Source of the DNA: Deltaproteobacteria bacterium
Lineage (GTDB): Bacteria > SAR324 > NAC60-12
Assembly (NCBI GenBank): GCA_002716165.1
Contig: PAZT01000034.1
Span: forward strand, 1 to 19,686
Direction: 5' to 3'
DNA: 19,686 bases
The position numbers and the translations under genes were made by a program. Below the pieces are notes generated by a model. The model was not told the DNA's origin. It saw only the letters and a list, made by a program, of their open reading frames with translations, and did no database searches. Positions within the stretch are counted from its first letter, which is position 1. Every line of letters starts with the position of its first letter. Of the stretch, positions 7,016 to 15,110 are shown piece after piece.

Positions 7016-8269
7016 ATGTTTTTTCCAAAACAGCCTCGACTTTCGATTTTTGTTATTTCAATTATAGTCTGTTGTGTTTTATCACTATCAGTTCGACCGT
7101 CATTAGTTAGAGCTTATGATGATGCCTCTGAAATTTCTCATAGCCATCTTAATCAGGAAAATTTTCTGGATATAAAATCCTATCAGTTCCATAAATTAAA
7201 AGAAGAGGAATGGTATGAAAGTCAAGCAGGATGGCGACTGACAGGTGGAAGTATGGGGCTGGACCTCCTATTTACTGACTTAGAAATACTTCTACCTTAT
7301 TCTCTTGGGAGGGAAGTTATAGTTTATTTTAAAGCCAGACAGGAAGAATTTTATGAAATAAAACCCTTTAGATATCTTGTGGAAGTTGAATGGCGTGCCA
7401 CTGAATTGATTGGGTTATCCCTTCTTGGAATGCCAGAATATGACAAGCGTAAAGCAGATCAGGGCGGAAGCATCACTCTCGGGAAGGGGCCTTGGAATTA
7501 CATAAAGTTTCAGCAATTGTTAAAGGATCTGTATTATAACGAGAAGAACTTTTATGATACATCCTATTACTCACCTCATCCTGTCGAAAATAATTTTGAA
7601 GGGATGTTCAGTTGGAAAAACTGGAAAGGACGTTTCACTTTCGTTCAGGACACACCATTCAAACTGACATTTCCAGCTCGGGATCTAACAGTAAATTATA
7701 AAAGCCAAGACAAAACTGTCATGCTAGATTACCATTTTAAAGAACAAGAAATTGCTGGATTTAGCTGGCGCAGCTTTGATATTCGGAAACGTAGGGAAAA
7801 AACAAATCCTTCCGAATCTTCTTCACCAGATAACCGTGGTCAGCAGCTTCTTTTTTCATCGACTGACTTATATTGGCTACACCCTCTTAATTCAGAATTT
7901 CATGGCACAATAGGATTGCGTGAAGACAGATTTCAAAATATTTTCCGTCAACTTGATGTGCCTTTTGATGATTACAATTTTTATTTGTGGACTTTACAAG
8001 TTTACGGAATTATTAGACATAAAACTGCAATTGACAGATTTTTCGAATATGCGCTTTATGCTGGGGACACAGAAAAAGTTACAAATTATCTTAGTGATGT
8101 CAGGGCAGACATATCAACCCGCAAACCAGAAGTTAAAATGCGAATAAGTTGGGATTTCCTTGATTTAAGTAATCAGTCTGCATTAATGTTCACATCAAGC
8201 TGGAATTTAGATAATTTTTCTAAAGACTTCTGGGACGGTGGAAATATATCTTACCAGAAAACTTTTTAA
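7016..8269 (+). CDS. Secreted beta-barrel-like protein, probable outer membrane
   Basis: I do not recognise a family for this 417-residue protein. It begins with a clear signal peptide: a basic n-region, a hydrophobic stretch (about residues 10-25) and a likely cleavage after VRA (residue 33). The mature part alternates polar and aromatic residues (for example GSMGLDLLFTDLEILL, YKSQDKTVMLDYHF, PEVKMRISWDFLDLS) and ends YQKTF, with the C-terminal Phe that the BAM machinery recognises in outer-membrane barrels. An internal charged, Ser/Pro-rich loop (about residues 258-275) would fit an extracellular or periplasmic loop. It starts only 23 bases after glnS, so it probably shares that transcript, though nothing links the functions. 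A porin-like or surface-assembly role is inference. Confidence 0.75.
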   Translation: MFFPKQPRLSIFVISIIVCCVLSLSVRPSLVRAYDDASEISHSHLNQENFLDIKSYQFHKLKEEEWYESQAGWRLTGGSMGLDLLFTDLEILLPYSLGREVIVYFKARQEEFYEIKPFRYLVEVEWRATELIGLSLLGMPEYDKRKADQGGSITLGKGPWNYIKFQQLLKDLYYNEKNFYDTSYYSPHPVENNFEGMFSWKNWKGRFTFVQDTPFKLTFPARDLTVNYKSQDKTVMLDYHFKEQEIAGFSWRSFDIRKRREKTNPSESSSPDNRGQQLLFSSTDLYWLHPLNSEFHGTIGLREDRFQNIFRQLDVPFDDYNFYLWTLQVYGIIRHKTAIDRFFEYALYAGDTEKVTNYLSDVRADISTRKPEVKMRISWDFLDLSNQSALMFTSSWNLDNFSKDFWDGGNISYQKTF

Positions 8270-8270
8270 C

Positions 8271-8285
8271 TGATAAAACTTATCA
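8271..8285. repeat. Small perfect hairpin just after the beta-barrel gene
   Basis: TGATAA-AAC-TTATCA forms a six-base-pair stem one base after the stop codon. No T-run follows, and an AAGATATCTT palindrome lies a few bases downstream. It may mark an mRNA 3' end but does not meet terminator criteria. Confidence 0.3.
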
Positions 8286-8487
8286 TCTGAAGATATCTTT
8301 AATTCAAAAAAGTATGTTAATTTATTAAATAATCTTTGATATAAGATTTTAACCCCACCTTTATTTTTTAAAGCCAAATGACTACACAACTTAGAAACTA
8401 GACAAGCTCTTTGGCAATGAATTTTAAATGGAATGATTATACTTTTTTAATCTATACTTTACTAAAATAAATTTATTAGGAATATTT

Positions 8488-9894
8488 ATGAGCCTAGAAA
8501 ATTTTGAGAAAATTAGAAGTTTCGATAATGATAATTTTGTTCATCCTTGGGAAAGCATGAAGGAGGTCGGCACAAATTCACGGACCTTTGCTGAAAAAGC
8601 TGATGGTATTTATCTCTACGATGAAAATGGCCAGAAACTTATTGATGGCCCTGGGGGGATGTGGTGCGTTCAGATTGGCTACGGTCGTAAAGAAATGGCT
8701 GAAGCTATTGCTGAACAGGTATACAAAATGCCTTACTATTCTCCTTGGAATATGAGTGCATCGCCAAGTGCACTGCTCGCCCGTAATTTAGCAGAACGTG
8801 CTCCCTCAGACCTGAAACATGTCTTTTTCACTACATGTGGTTCCACAGCCGTGGACAGTGCAATCAGATTTGTGCATTTCTATAACAACGTAAGAGATAA
8901 ACCACAAAAAAAGCTAATCATATCACGGGAAAAGTCCTACCATGGTAGCACTTACCTAAGTGCAACCGTAAGTGGCAAAACTCGAGACAAGGACTGGATG
9001 GATACTGCCTCTGAAATGGTACATTTCCTTCCTGATGTTAATCCAAGCATTCGTTCAAAAGGGTTGAGCATTGAGAATTATCTTGAGGAAAAAGTAAAAG
9101 ACCTTGAAAAAGCAATTCTTCAAATTGGAGCTGATAAAGTAGGCGCCTTTATAGCTGAGCCAGTACTGGCATCTGGAGGAGTGATTGTTCCTCCCAAAGG
9201 TTACCATCAGAAATGTCTGGAAGTCTGTCACAGAAACGACATACTGTACATTTCTGATGAGGTAGTTACAGGTTTTGGACGCCTTGGTCACTGGTTTGCT
9301 TCCAAGGAGGTATTTGATATAGAACCTGACCTCATAACTTGCGCCAAAGGACTAACATCCGGCTATGTGCCAATGGGTGCCTGTCTAATTTCAGATAGAA
9401 TTTTCAGTGAAATCTCCGGTGATGATTCAAAAAACTCCTCCTTTTCAAATGGCTATACCTATTCAGGTCATCCTGTTGCTGCAGCAGCTGCTCTCAAAAA
9501 TCTGGAAATAATTGAAAAAGAAGGACTGCTAGAACATGTCAGACAAGTTACTCCGCACTTTCAAGATCGCCTCCATGGACTACGCAAACTTCCTTTGGTA
9601 GGAGACACTCGCGGTGCTGGATTGATCGGCTGTGTTGAGGGACAAATTGTTGATTCAGACAATCCGAAAGCACTGGAAATTGACATAAAGATTGGAGCTC
9701 GAATTGATAGACACTGCCAAGCACTGGGACTGATCGTACGACCCCTGTTGAACATGTGCGTGTTTTCTCCTCCACTAATTATAAATTCTAAGCAAATTGA
9801 CGAAATGTTCAATATTCTTGAGCTAGGCATACTCAAAGCAACAGAGGACTTGCAACGCGAAAGATTCTGGAAAGACATGAATGAAAAAACGTGA
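8488..9894 (+). CDS. Class III (omega) aminotransferase
   Basis: This 468-residue PLP enzyme (fold type I) of the omega-amino acid/diamine:pyruvate group would move the terminal amino group of a substrate such as putrescine, beta-alanine or taurine to a keto acid. Motifs: DGPGGMWCVQIGYG (about 53-66), the phosphate-binding TTCGSTAVDSAIR (115-127), SYHGSTYLS (150-158), IAEPVLASGG (222-231), the PLP-nitrogen Asp257 in ISDEVVTGFGR, and the Schiff-base Lys287 in ITCAKGLTSGY. All catalytic residues are present, and length is normal. Start is ATG with TTAGGA seven to twelve bases upstream. Its last 14 bases overlap the dehydrogenase gene, implying coupled translation. Next to an amine dehydrogenase and an agmatinase remnant, a diamine or omega-amino acid substrate is the best guess, but the sequence alone does not settle it. 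Confidence 0.92.
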   Translation: MSLENFEKIRSFDNDNFVHPWESMKEVGTNSRTFAEKADGIYLYDENGQKLIDGPGGMWCVQIGYGRKEMAEAIAEQVYKMPYYSPWNMSASPSALLARNLAERAPSDLKHVFFTTCGSTAVDSAIRFVHFYNNVRDKPQKKLIISREKSYHGSTYLSATVSGKTRDKDWMDTASEMVHFLPDVNPSIRSKGLSIENYLEEKVKDLEKAILQIGADKVGAFIAEPVLASGGVIVPPKGYHQKCLEVCHRNDILYISDEVVTGFGRLGHWFASKEVFDIEPDLITCAKGLTSGYVPMGACLISDRIFSEISGDDSKNSSFSNGYTYSGHPVAAAAALKNLEIIEKEGLLEHVRQVTPHFQDRLHGLRKLPLVGDTRGAGLIGCVEGQIVDSDNPKALEIDIKIGARIDRHCQALGLIVRPLLNMCVFSPPLIINSKQIDEMFNILELGILKATEDLQRERFWKDMNEKT

Positions 9895-11959
9895 TTCACA
9901 TTACGACATACTTTTTGAACAGGTCCAAATAGGTCCTGTGAAGGCCCGAAATAGATTTTACCAGGTACCACATTGTAACGGCATGGGTTACCTTCGCCCT
10001 AATACTCTGGCAGCAATGCGAGGAGTTAAAGCTGAAGGTGGTTGGGCAGTAGTTTGTACTGAGGAGGTAGAAATTCACGCCAACTCTGACAACGGTTCAG
10101 CGGTGGAGGGAAGACTCTGGGATGACGGAGATATACCGGCGCTGGCAAAAATGGCGGAGGCAGTTCATGAACATGGAGCATTGGCTGGAGTTGAACTGGT
10201 TCATGGTGGATATTCAAACGCTAATAATTATAGCCGTATTGTACCAATAGCACCTAGTTTGACCTCTGTTAATTCCTATGACCCAGTGCAGGCAAGAGCA
10301 ATGACAAAGTCAGACATTCGCGACTTTCGTAGGTGGCACCGTAAGGCAGCTCTCCGCTCCAAAAGAGCAGGATTCGACCTCGTTTATGTTTATGCTGGAC
10401 ACAATCTAACACTTCTTATGCATTTTCTCTCCCGACGATTTAACAAACGCAATGACGAATACGGAGGTTCACTTGAAAATCGCACACGCCTCTTCAGGGA
10501 GGTTCTGGAAGAAACAATAGACGCAGTCGGTGACAGTTGTGCAATTGCTGTACGTTTTGCAGTGGATGAACTTCTAGGACCAAAGGGAATCACCTGTGAA
10601 AGCGAGGGACGTGAGGTGGTCGAAATGTTAGCTGAAATACCTGACCTCTGGGACGTGAACATAAGTGAATGGGAGAACGATTCTGCCACATCCCGCTTTG
10701 AAAAGGAGGGCTACCAAGAACCATATATAAGTTTCGTTAAATCACTTACTTCAAAGCCTGTAGTTGGAGTAGGACGCTACACCTCAGCTGACAACATGGT
10801 CTCACTGATTCAGCGCGGAGTTATGGACATGATTGGGGCCGCAAGGCCCTCGATTGCTGACCCATTTTTACCCAAGAAAATAGAAGAGGGAAGAATTGAT
10901 GAAATTCGGGAATGCATAGGCTGTAACATATGCGTAGCCGGTGATTGGCTTTCAGTACCGATACGCTGCACACAAAACCCTACAATGGGCGAAGAGTGGC
11001 GCCGTAGCTGGCATCCGGAGCGGATTGGACCTAAAAAAAGCGACGATGTTGTGCTGATAGTTGGTGGAGGACCTGCAGGTCTTGAATGTGCATTATCGCT
11101 TGGGAAGCGAGGTTACGATGTGATTTTGGCAGAAGCTTCTGAAGTGTTAGGTGGGCGGGTGAGTAAAGAAAGCCAGCTTCCAGGACTTTCGGAATGGAGG
11201 AGAATTCTTGATTACAGAGAAACAATGCTTAAAAAAATGGACACGGTCAAAATCTATCGCTCAAGTAAGCTCAATCTACGAGACATTATCGAATTCAGTT
11301 CAAAAGACAAGTTTGGATTTTCTCATGTTTTTCTTGCTACTGGAGCAAGATGGCGGCGAGATGGAATTGCAAGGAAACACCAAAATCCCATTCCCGGATT
11401 GAAAAAGATTAGAGTAATGACTCCGGATGAAGTCATGAATGGAGTTTCTCCAAGTGGGAGAGTAGTGATTTTCGACGACGAACACTACTATATGGGAGGT
11501 GTAATTGCTGAAAAACTTAGGCTTGAAGGCCTTAAGGTAATTCTTGTCACACCGGCACCAGACATTTCCAACTGGACGCATCACACAATGGAACAGCGCC
11601 GCATCCAATCACGACTACTTGAACTCGGAGTCGAACTAGCTACACAGCAAAACCTCGTTTCAGTGTCTTCTAATGAAGTAGAATTAGCATGTGTCTTTAC
11701 AGACAGACGTACTCGTCATGAATGCGAAACACTAGTGCTTGTAACGGAACGCTTGCCCAACGATGAAATTTACAATGCCCTTAATGTGAGGCAAGAAGAG
11801 CTAAAAGAGGCCGGCATAAAAACACTCCAATGCATTGGTGATTGCTTTGCTCCCGGGATTATTGCTGCAGCCGTTCACTCTGGACATCTTGCTGCAAGAG
11901 AATTTGAGGAGAATAGCTCATATGAAGTCCCATTTCTGCGAGAGCGCGTGGTTGTTTGA
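9881..11959 (+). CDS. Trimethylamine dehydrogenase-family amine dehydrogenase, altered substrate site
   Basis: This 692-residue flavoprotein closely follows TMADH layout: an FMN TIM barrel (about 1-340), a 4Fe-4S motif (Cys345, Cys348, Cys351, Cys363 in CIGCNIC...RC) and an NADH-oxidase-like ADP-binding part (GGGPAG at 395-400; a second Rossmann-like unit after about 455). Cys32 in RFYQVPHC matches the cysteine that bonds FMN covalently in TMADH. Tyr171, His174 and Asp267 match its catalytic triad, and Trp264 is kept. The other two aromatic-bowl residues, Tyr60 and Trp355, align with Glu62 and Asp355. The enzyme is therefore expected to deaminate an amine oxidatively and pass electrons to an acceptor, but probably not trimethylamine; histamine dehydrogenase also has Asp at the Trp355 site. 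It lacks the extra C-terminal tail of TMADH. It starts inside the aminotransferase gene. Confidence 0.92.
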   Translation: MKKRDSHYDILFEQVQIGPVKARNRFYQVPHCNGMGYLRPNTLAAMRGVKAEGGWAVVCTEEVEIHANSDNGSAVEGRLWDDGDIPALAKMAEAVHEHGALAGVELVHGGYSNANNYSRIVPIAPSLTSVNSYDPVQARAMTKSDIRDFRRWHRKAALRSKRAGFDLVYVYAGHNLTLLMHFLSRRFNKRNDEYGGSLENRTRLFREVLEETIDAVGDSCAIAVRFAVDELLGPKGITCESEGREVVEMLAEIPDLWDVNISEWENDSATSRFEKEGYQEPYISFVKSLTSKPVVGVGRYTSADNMVSLIQRGVMDMIGAARPSIADPFLPKKIEEGRIDEIRECIGCNICVAGDWLSVPIRCTQNPTMGEEWRRSWHPERIGPKKSDDVVLIVGGGPAGLECALSLGKRGYDVILAEASEVLGGRVSKESQLPGLSEWRRILDYRETMLKKMDTVKIYRSSKLNLRDIIEFSSKDKFGFSHVFLATGARWRRDGIARKHQNPIPGLKKIRVMTPDEVMNGVSPSGRVVIFDDEHYYMGGVIAEKLRLEGLKVILVTPAPDISNWTHHTMEQRRIQSRLLELGVELATQQNLVSVSSNEVELACVFTDRRTRHECETLVLVTERLPNDEIYNALNVRQEELKEAGIKTLQCIGDCFAPGIIAAAVHSGHLAAREFEENSSYEVPFLRERVVV

Positions 11960-12074
11960 ATCAATATTTTTTTTCTAATCTAAAGATACAAAAAAAAATT
12001 AATCAAAATATATATGTTAATTGATGTTTGTTAATTGATATTTTTTTTTGAAATAACTTTTCAAAAGGACTTTT
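11960..12074. repeat. AT-rich spacer with 11-bp direct repeats and T9 run
   Basis: The sequence tgttaattgat occurs twice, at 12015-12025 and 12029-12039 (14-base period), directly followed by a run of nine T (12041-12049). A good Shine-Dalgarno, AAAGGA, lies at about 12065-12070 before the ATG at 12075. The repeats could be a regulator site or simple-sequence drift; no GC stem supports a terminator. Confidence 0.4.
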
Positions 12075-13082
12075 ATGAACACAAAGGGTGACGGTGCTTT
12101 ACGTAATGAAGATTTAAATAGTCGTTCGTATGACATGACCTATTCAGGAGCAGTCAGTTTTCTTCGGCGAAAATATACACTTGACTTAGAAGATGTTGAT
12201 GTTGCCGTTACAGGTATCCCATATGATTGTGCTACCAGTAACCGCCCCGGGGCCCGCTTCCGTCCTCGTGGAATTAGAGCTGCTTCCACTGAGCTTGCCT
12301 CACTGGATGCCTTCCCATTCAACTTCGATCCATTCAAATACCTTGCGGTAATTGATTACGGGGATGTCTGGCTTGATTAAGGATATCCGCAGAGCGTAGT
12401 AGAGAAAGTTGAAAAACATGCAGACACTATCTTGCAACAGTCAACCTCTCAATTAAGTTTCGGTGGGGATCATTTCATTTCTTACCCACTATTGCGTTCA
12501 CACCACAAGTTCAATGGGCCTATTTCACTCATACACTTTAACGCACATTCTGACACTTGGGAGGATGATGGTGATAGGTTAGATCATGGATCCATGTTCC
12601 TTCATGCAGCAAGGGAGGGGATAGTTATTCCTGAAAAATCGGTCCAGATCGGAATTCGTACACAAAATTACTGTACTCATGGATTCAACATTTTGCATGC
12701 TCAATAGATACATTCGCATGGAATTCAAGATGTAATTGATAAAATTCACAATATTATCTCTCCAGACGACCCAGTTTACATTACTTTTGACGTAGACTGT
12801 TTGAATCAAGCCTTAGCTCCAGGAACTGGTACTTCAGTTGTAGGTGGATTGAGCACTACACAAATTTTACCAATACTTCAATCCTTGGGAGATCTTAATC
12901 TGATTGGAATGGATATTGTTGAGGTTGCTCAGGTTTATGACCATGCCGAAATAACTTCTTTGGCTGCAGCAACAATTGGCTATAACTACCTATGCCTGCT
13001 TGCACAAATGAGGGGGGGGGCTAAGGCAAAACATATAGGAACCATACTGAATGAAACTCTTAGCGGCGCCGCAGCTGGCTGA
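12075..13082 (+). pseudogene. speB: Agmatinase-family ureohydrolase, two in-frame stops
   Basis: Read straight through in one frame, 335 codons give a full-length SpeB-like protein that would hydrolyse agmatine (or another guanidino compound) to urea plus amine. Family blocks in order: VAVTGIPYDCATSNRPGARF, FPFNFDPFKY, LSFGGDHF, IHFNAHSDTW, HGSMF, VQIGIRT, ITFDVDCLNQALAPGTGT, GMDIVEVAQVYDHAEIT. TAA at 12378-12380 and TAG at 12705-12707 interrupt it without any frame change. In addition, the metal-binding DAHxD motif reads NAHSD: codon AAC at 12540-12542 replaces Asp. The other metal ligands (His of GGDH, the DVD pair) remain. A run of nine G (13012-13020) near the end keeps frame. Three changes, one at a catalytic ligand, favour real decay over a single sequencing error. 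It is the third gene of the amine cluster, 115 bases after the dehydrogenase, with its own good Shine-Dalgarno. Confidence 0.88.
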
Positions 13083-13181
13083 TTAATTCAAAATATTGAA
13101 ATAAATTTAACTTATTAAATTTTCCACAATATTTTGCATGAAATTAATTTAAAATTTGAATCATCATATTTTGAATTAATC
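13081..13181. repeat. 16-bp perfect inverted repeat in convergent intergenic region
   Basis: GATTAATTCAAAATAT (13081-13096) is exactly complementary in inverted orientation to 13166-13181. Between them lies a second perfect hairpin, AAATTTAA-CTTA-TTAAATTT (13103-13122). The array begins inside the stop codon of the ureohydrolase pseudogene and lies between convergent genes (folP on the other strand), so a bidirectional transcription stop is the natural guess. All stems are pure A/T apart from two pairs, and no strong T-run follows. Confidence 0.5.
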
Positions 13182-13282
13182 TATTAAATTACCTTAAGTT
13201 TTCAATTAAGAAAAACATTTTCAGTAACTTTACATTGAGACAACTTCTAGACTGGTTAATTTGATTCGTGAAATATATAACA

Positions 13283-14170
13283 TTAATTTGTAGTAGATTT
13301 TTTTATTTTCTCAAAAGTGTCGATAAGCAAACGTCCCTGTTCAACTTCATGGAAACGCAAAATAGAAACTCCCTGCCAGAGGGCTATACTGGAGACTAGC
13401 GCGCAGGGAAAATCCCTTTCAGAAAAGTTCAAAATACGTCCACATGAAACTGCCGCAAGGAATGATTTTCTTGAAGGTCCAAGAAGTAAGGGTAAATTAA
13501 ATTCATGAAGTTCAGAAAACCTGCGAACTAACTCAAAACTGTATTTTGCATTTCCACTGATGAAAAAACCCATTCCAGGGTCAACTATAATCTGGCTTTT
13601 TTGAATTCCATTTGACTCAGCATATTTTAGCTGTTCCTTAAAAAATGAAATGATACTCTCCATTACATCTCGATATTGAGTAAAATTCCTTGATGTCCGG
13701 GGAGTTGAATCCTTTGAGTACATCAGAATCACTGGAACCTGAAATTCAGCAATTACTCCAGCCATTTCCTTATCTGCACGGAGAGCACTAACATCATTAA
13801 TCGCATCTGCACCTGCATCCAATGATTGGCGTGCAACCTCTGCCTTCCATGTGTCCACAGAAATCCAAATATCACTTTCAGAACGAACTGCTTTTATGAG
13901 TGGAATTACGCGACTTAATTCTTCCTCAAACGTCACTTCTTTACTTCCTGGCCCAGTAGACTCACCACCAATATCTAGCCAATCAGCACCTTCTGCAATA
14001 ATTTTTCTTGCCCGAACCAACGCATCATCAAATTCAAAAAAGCTCGAACCATCTGAAAATGAATCCTGTGTAAGATTAAGTATTCCCATAAGTATTGGTT
14101 GGGAAAGTTTTAAATTTTTTTCTCTTGAAACAAGTCCTCGCAGGGGCAATTCAAATTGTTCAGAAAACAT
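13283..14170 (-). CDS. folP: Dihydropteroate synthase
   Basis: This 295-residue cytoplasmic TIM-barrel enzyme condenses p-aminobenzoate with hydroxymethyl-dihydropterin diphosphate in folate synthesis and is the sulfonamide target. Motifs: MGILNLTQDSFSDG (28-41, first diphosphate loop), DIGGESTGPGS (66-76), VDTWKAEVA (105-113), AINDVSAL (123-130), DPGMGF (197-202) and GPSRKSFL (231-238), with the pterin/diphosphate Lys and Arg kept in SRKSF. Two loops differ from the E. coli type: the usual LMHMQGTPxTMQ-like loop is LMYSKDSTPRTS, and DPGxGFGKT is DPGMGFFISG. Similar variants occur outside Gammaproteobacteria, so activity is still expected. Start is ATG at 14170. It is divergent from the membrane-protein gene (100 bases apart) and has no folate-gene neighbour in the window. 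Confidence 0.94.
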   Translation of the reverse strand: MFSEQFELPLRGLVSREKNLKLSQPILMGILNLTQDSFSDGSSFFEFDDALVRARKIIAEGADWLDIGGESTGPGSKEVTFEEELSRVIPLIKAVRSESDIWISVDTWKAEVARQSLDAGADAINDVSALRADKEMAGVIAEFQVPVILMYSKDSTPRTSRNFTQYRDVMESIISFFKEQLKYAESNGIQKSQIIVDPGMGFFISGNAKYSFELVRRFSELHEFNLPLLLGPSRKSFLAAVSCGRILNFSERDFPCALVSSIALWQGVSILRFHEVEQGRLLIDTFEKIKKSTTN

Positions 14171-14270
14171 AGCATTTTATTAAGTTAATTTGCCAAATTA
14201 CATAAAAAATGTTACTTCATTAAAGTGCTAGTTTCCAAAAAAACACACAATTCAAAAACTTAATATTCTG

Positions 14271-15110
14271 ATGCTGACATCTAGCCCAGGTAAATTTCTA
14301 GCTCCAATTTCAGTTGGAGCTGGGTATGCTGTCTCCAAAATGCTTTCGCTAAGAGCGATGGATGTTGAACTGGCAATTGCCCAAGATTTCTTTTACCAGT
14401 TCCTAGCTGGCGTACTACTAGGTTTCGCGCTGCGTCCTGTAGCAAATATGATATACTGGAGGCGTTCTAGCTCAATAATAGTATTCTCTTCGTTTTTAAT
14501 TGTACTTGGTCCACTAGGCCAGACCTTGAGGTATATTTTATGGGGGACACCGTTAAATGATGCTTTCTGGCTACAAATTATTCCGGAAGTAATTGCTGCA
14601 ATTTTTGTGGGCACGATAGCTACTTTTCTTCTACAAGGCAGTCAGCAGGTAATAGGTCCAGGATTCTTATGGAGAAGACTTAAGAAGGAGATAAAATTTC
14701 TGGAAACAGCTAAGGTACTATTGTGTGGATTTACTTATATGCTTTTATTTATAATTTTTCAGGTTACATTAGATGAGAGCTTTGCTGCACCATTCTGGTC
14801 AGATCGGTTACAGGAATTTTTATATCTGCCACCACTTTCTCTGCAATCAAAAATACTGCTTTTGTGGCTACAAGGAATTTTGAATACCCTCATGCTAATG
14901 CCCTTTTTCCTGCTTTTTTTTCGTGAAAAAGTTGAACTTACTGTTGTGCTCGGTTCTCTGACTTTTGTGGTAGCTGACTTTGCTCCGGCATTTGCCAATT
15001 TTCATAGGATAGAACCACTACTGCTGGTTGATCAAGTATTTGTAGGTTTTTGCCTACAGTTTATTTTTGTAGCAACGGCAGCTTATTGCTTTGGACGAAA
15101 TCATTTTTAG
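14271..15110 (+). CDS. Polytopic membrane protein of unknown function
   Basis: This 279-residue protein is dominated by hydrophobic segments. Likely membrane spans are near residues 40-57, 68-90, 101-123, 148-165, 195-217, 222-240 and 252-272, so about seven. Short basic loops (YWRRSSS, LWRRLKKE, FFREK) fit the positive-inside rule and could set topology. I see no transporter, kinase or protease motif, and I do not recognise the family. Its overall look (few conserved polar residues, MASE- or YbhN-like hydrophobic core) could fit a sensor-input or integral-envelope domain, but nothing supports a choice. No clear Shine-Dalgarno precedes the ATG. The aminotransferase ATG lies 53 bases after the stop, so they may be co-transcribed. 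Confidence 0.72.
   Translation: MLTSSPGKFLAPISVGAGYAVSKMLSLRAMDVELAIAQDFFYQFLAGVLLGFALRPVANMIYWRRSSSIIVFSSFLIVLGPLGQTLRYILWGTPLNDAFWLQIIPEVIAAIFVGTIATFLLQGSQQVIGPGFLWRRLKKEIKFLETAKVLLCGFTYMLLFIIFQVTLDESFAAPFWSDRLQEFLYLPPLSLQSKILLLWLQGILNTLMLMPFFLLFFREKVELTVVLGSLTFVVADFAPAFANFHRIEPLLLVDQVFVGFCLQFIFVATAAYCFGRNHF

Noticed and set aside
8411..8443. Promoter TTGGCA/TATACT before the omega-aminotransferase
   Set aside because: The spacing is 21 bases, too long for a normal sigma-70 promoter; AT-rich DNA gives such matches often.
9561..9971. 136-codon minus-strand open frame
   Set aside because: It is antisense to the aminotransferase/dehydrogenase junction, and both sense genes carry full family motifs.
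8488..11959. Calling the cluster a trimethylamine or TMAO degradation operon
   Set aside because: Two of three trimethylamine-binding aromatic residues are replaced by acidic ones, and no TMAO demethylase, tmm-like or transporter gene is present.
12705..12707. Pyrrolysine read-through at the TAG in the agmatinase gene, suggested by the methylamine-type neighbour
   Set aside because: A TAA also interrupts the same frame, agmatinases do not contain pyrrolysine, no pylT-like tRNA is visible, and a metal ligand is changed.
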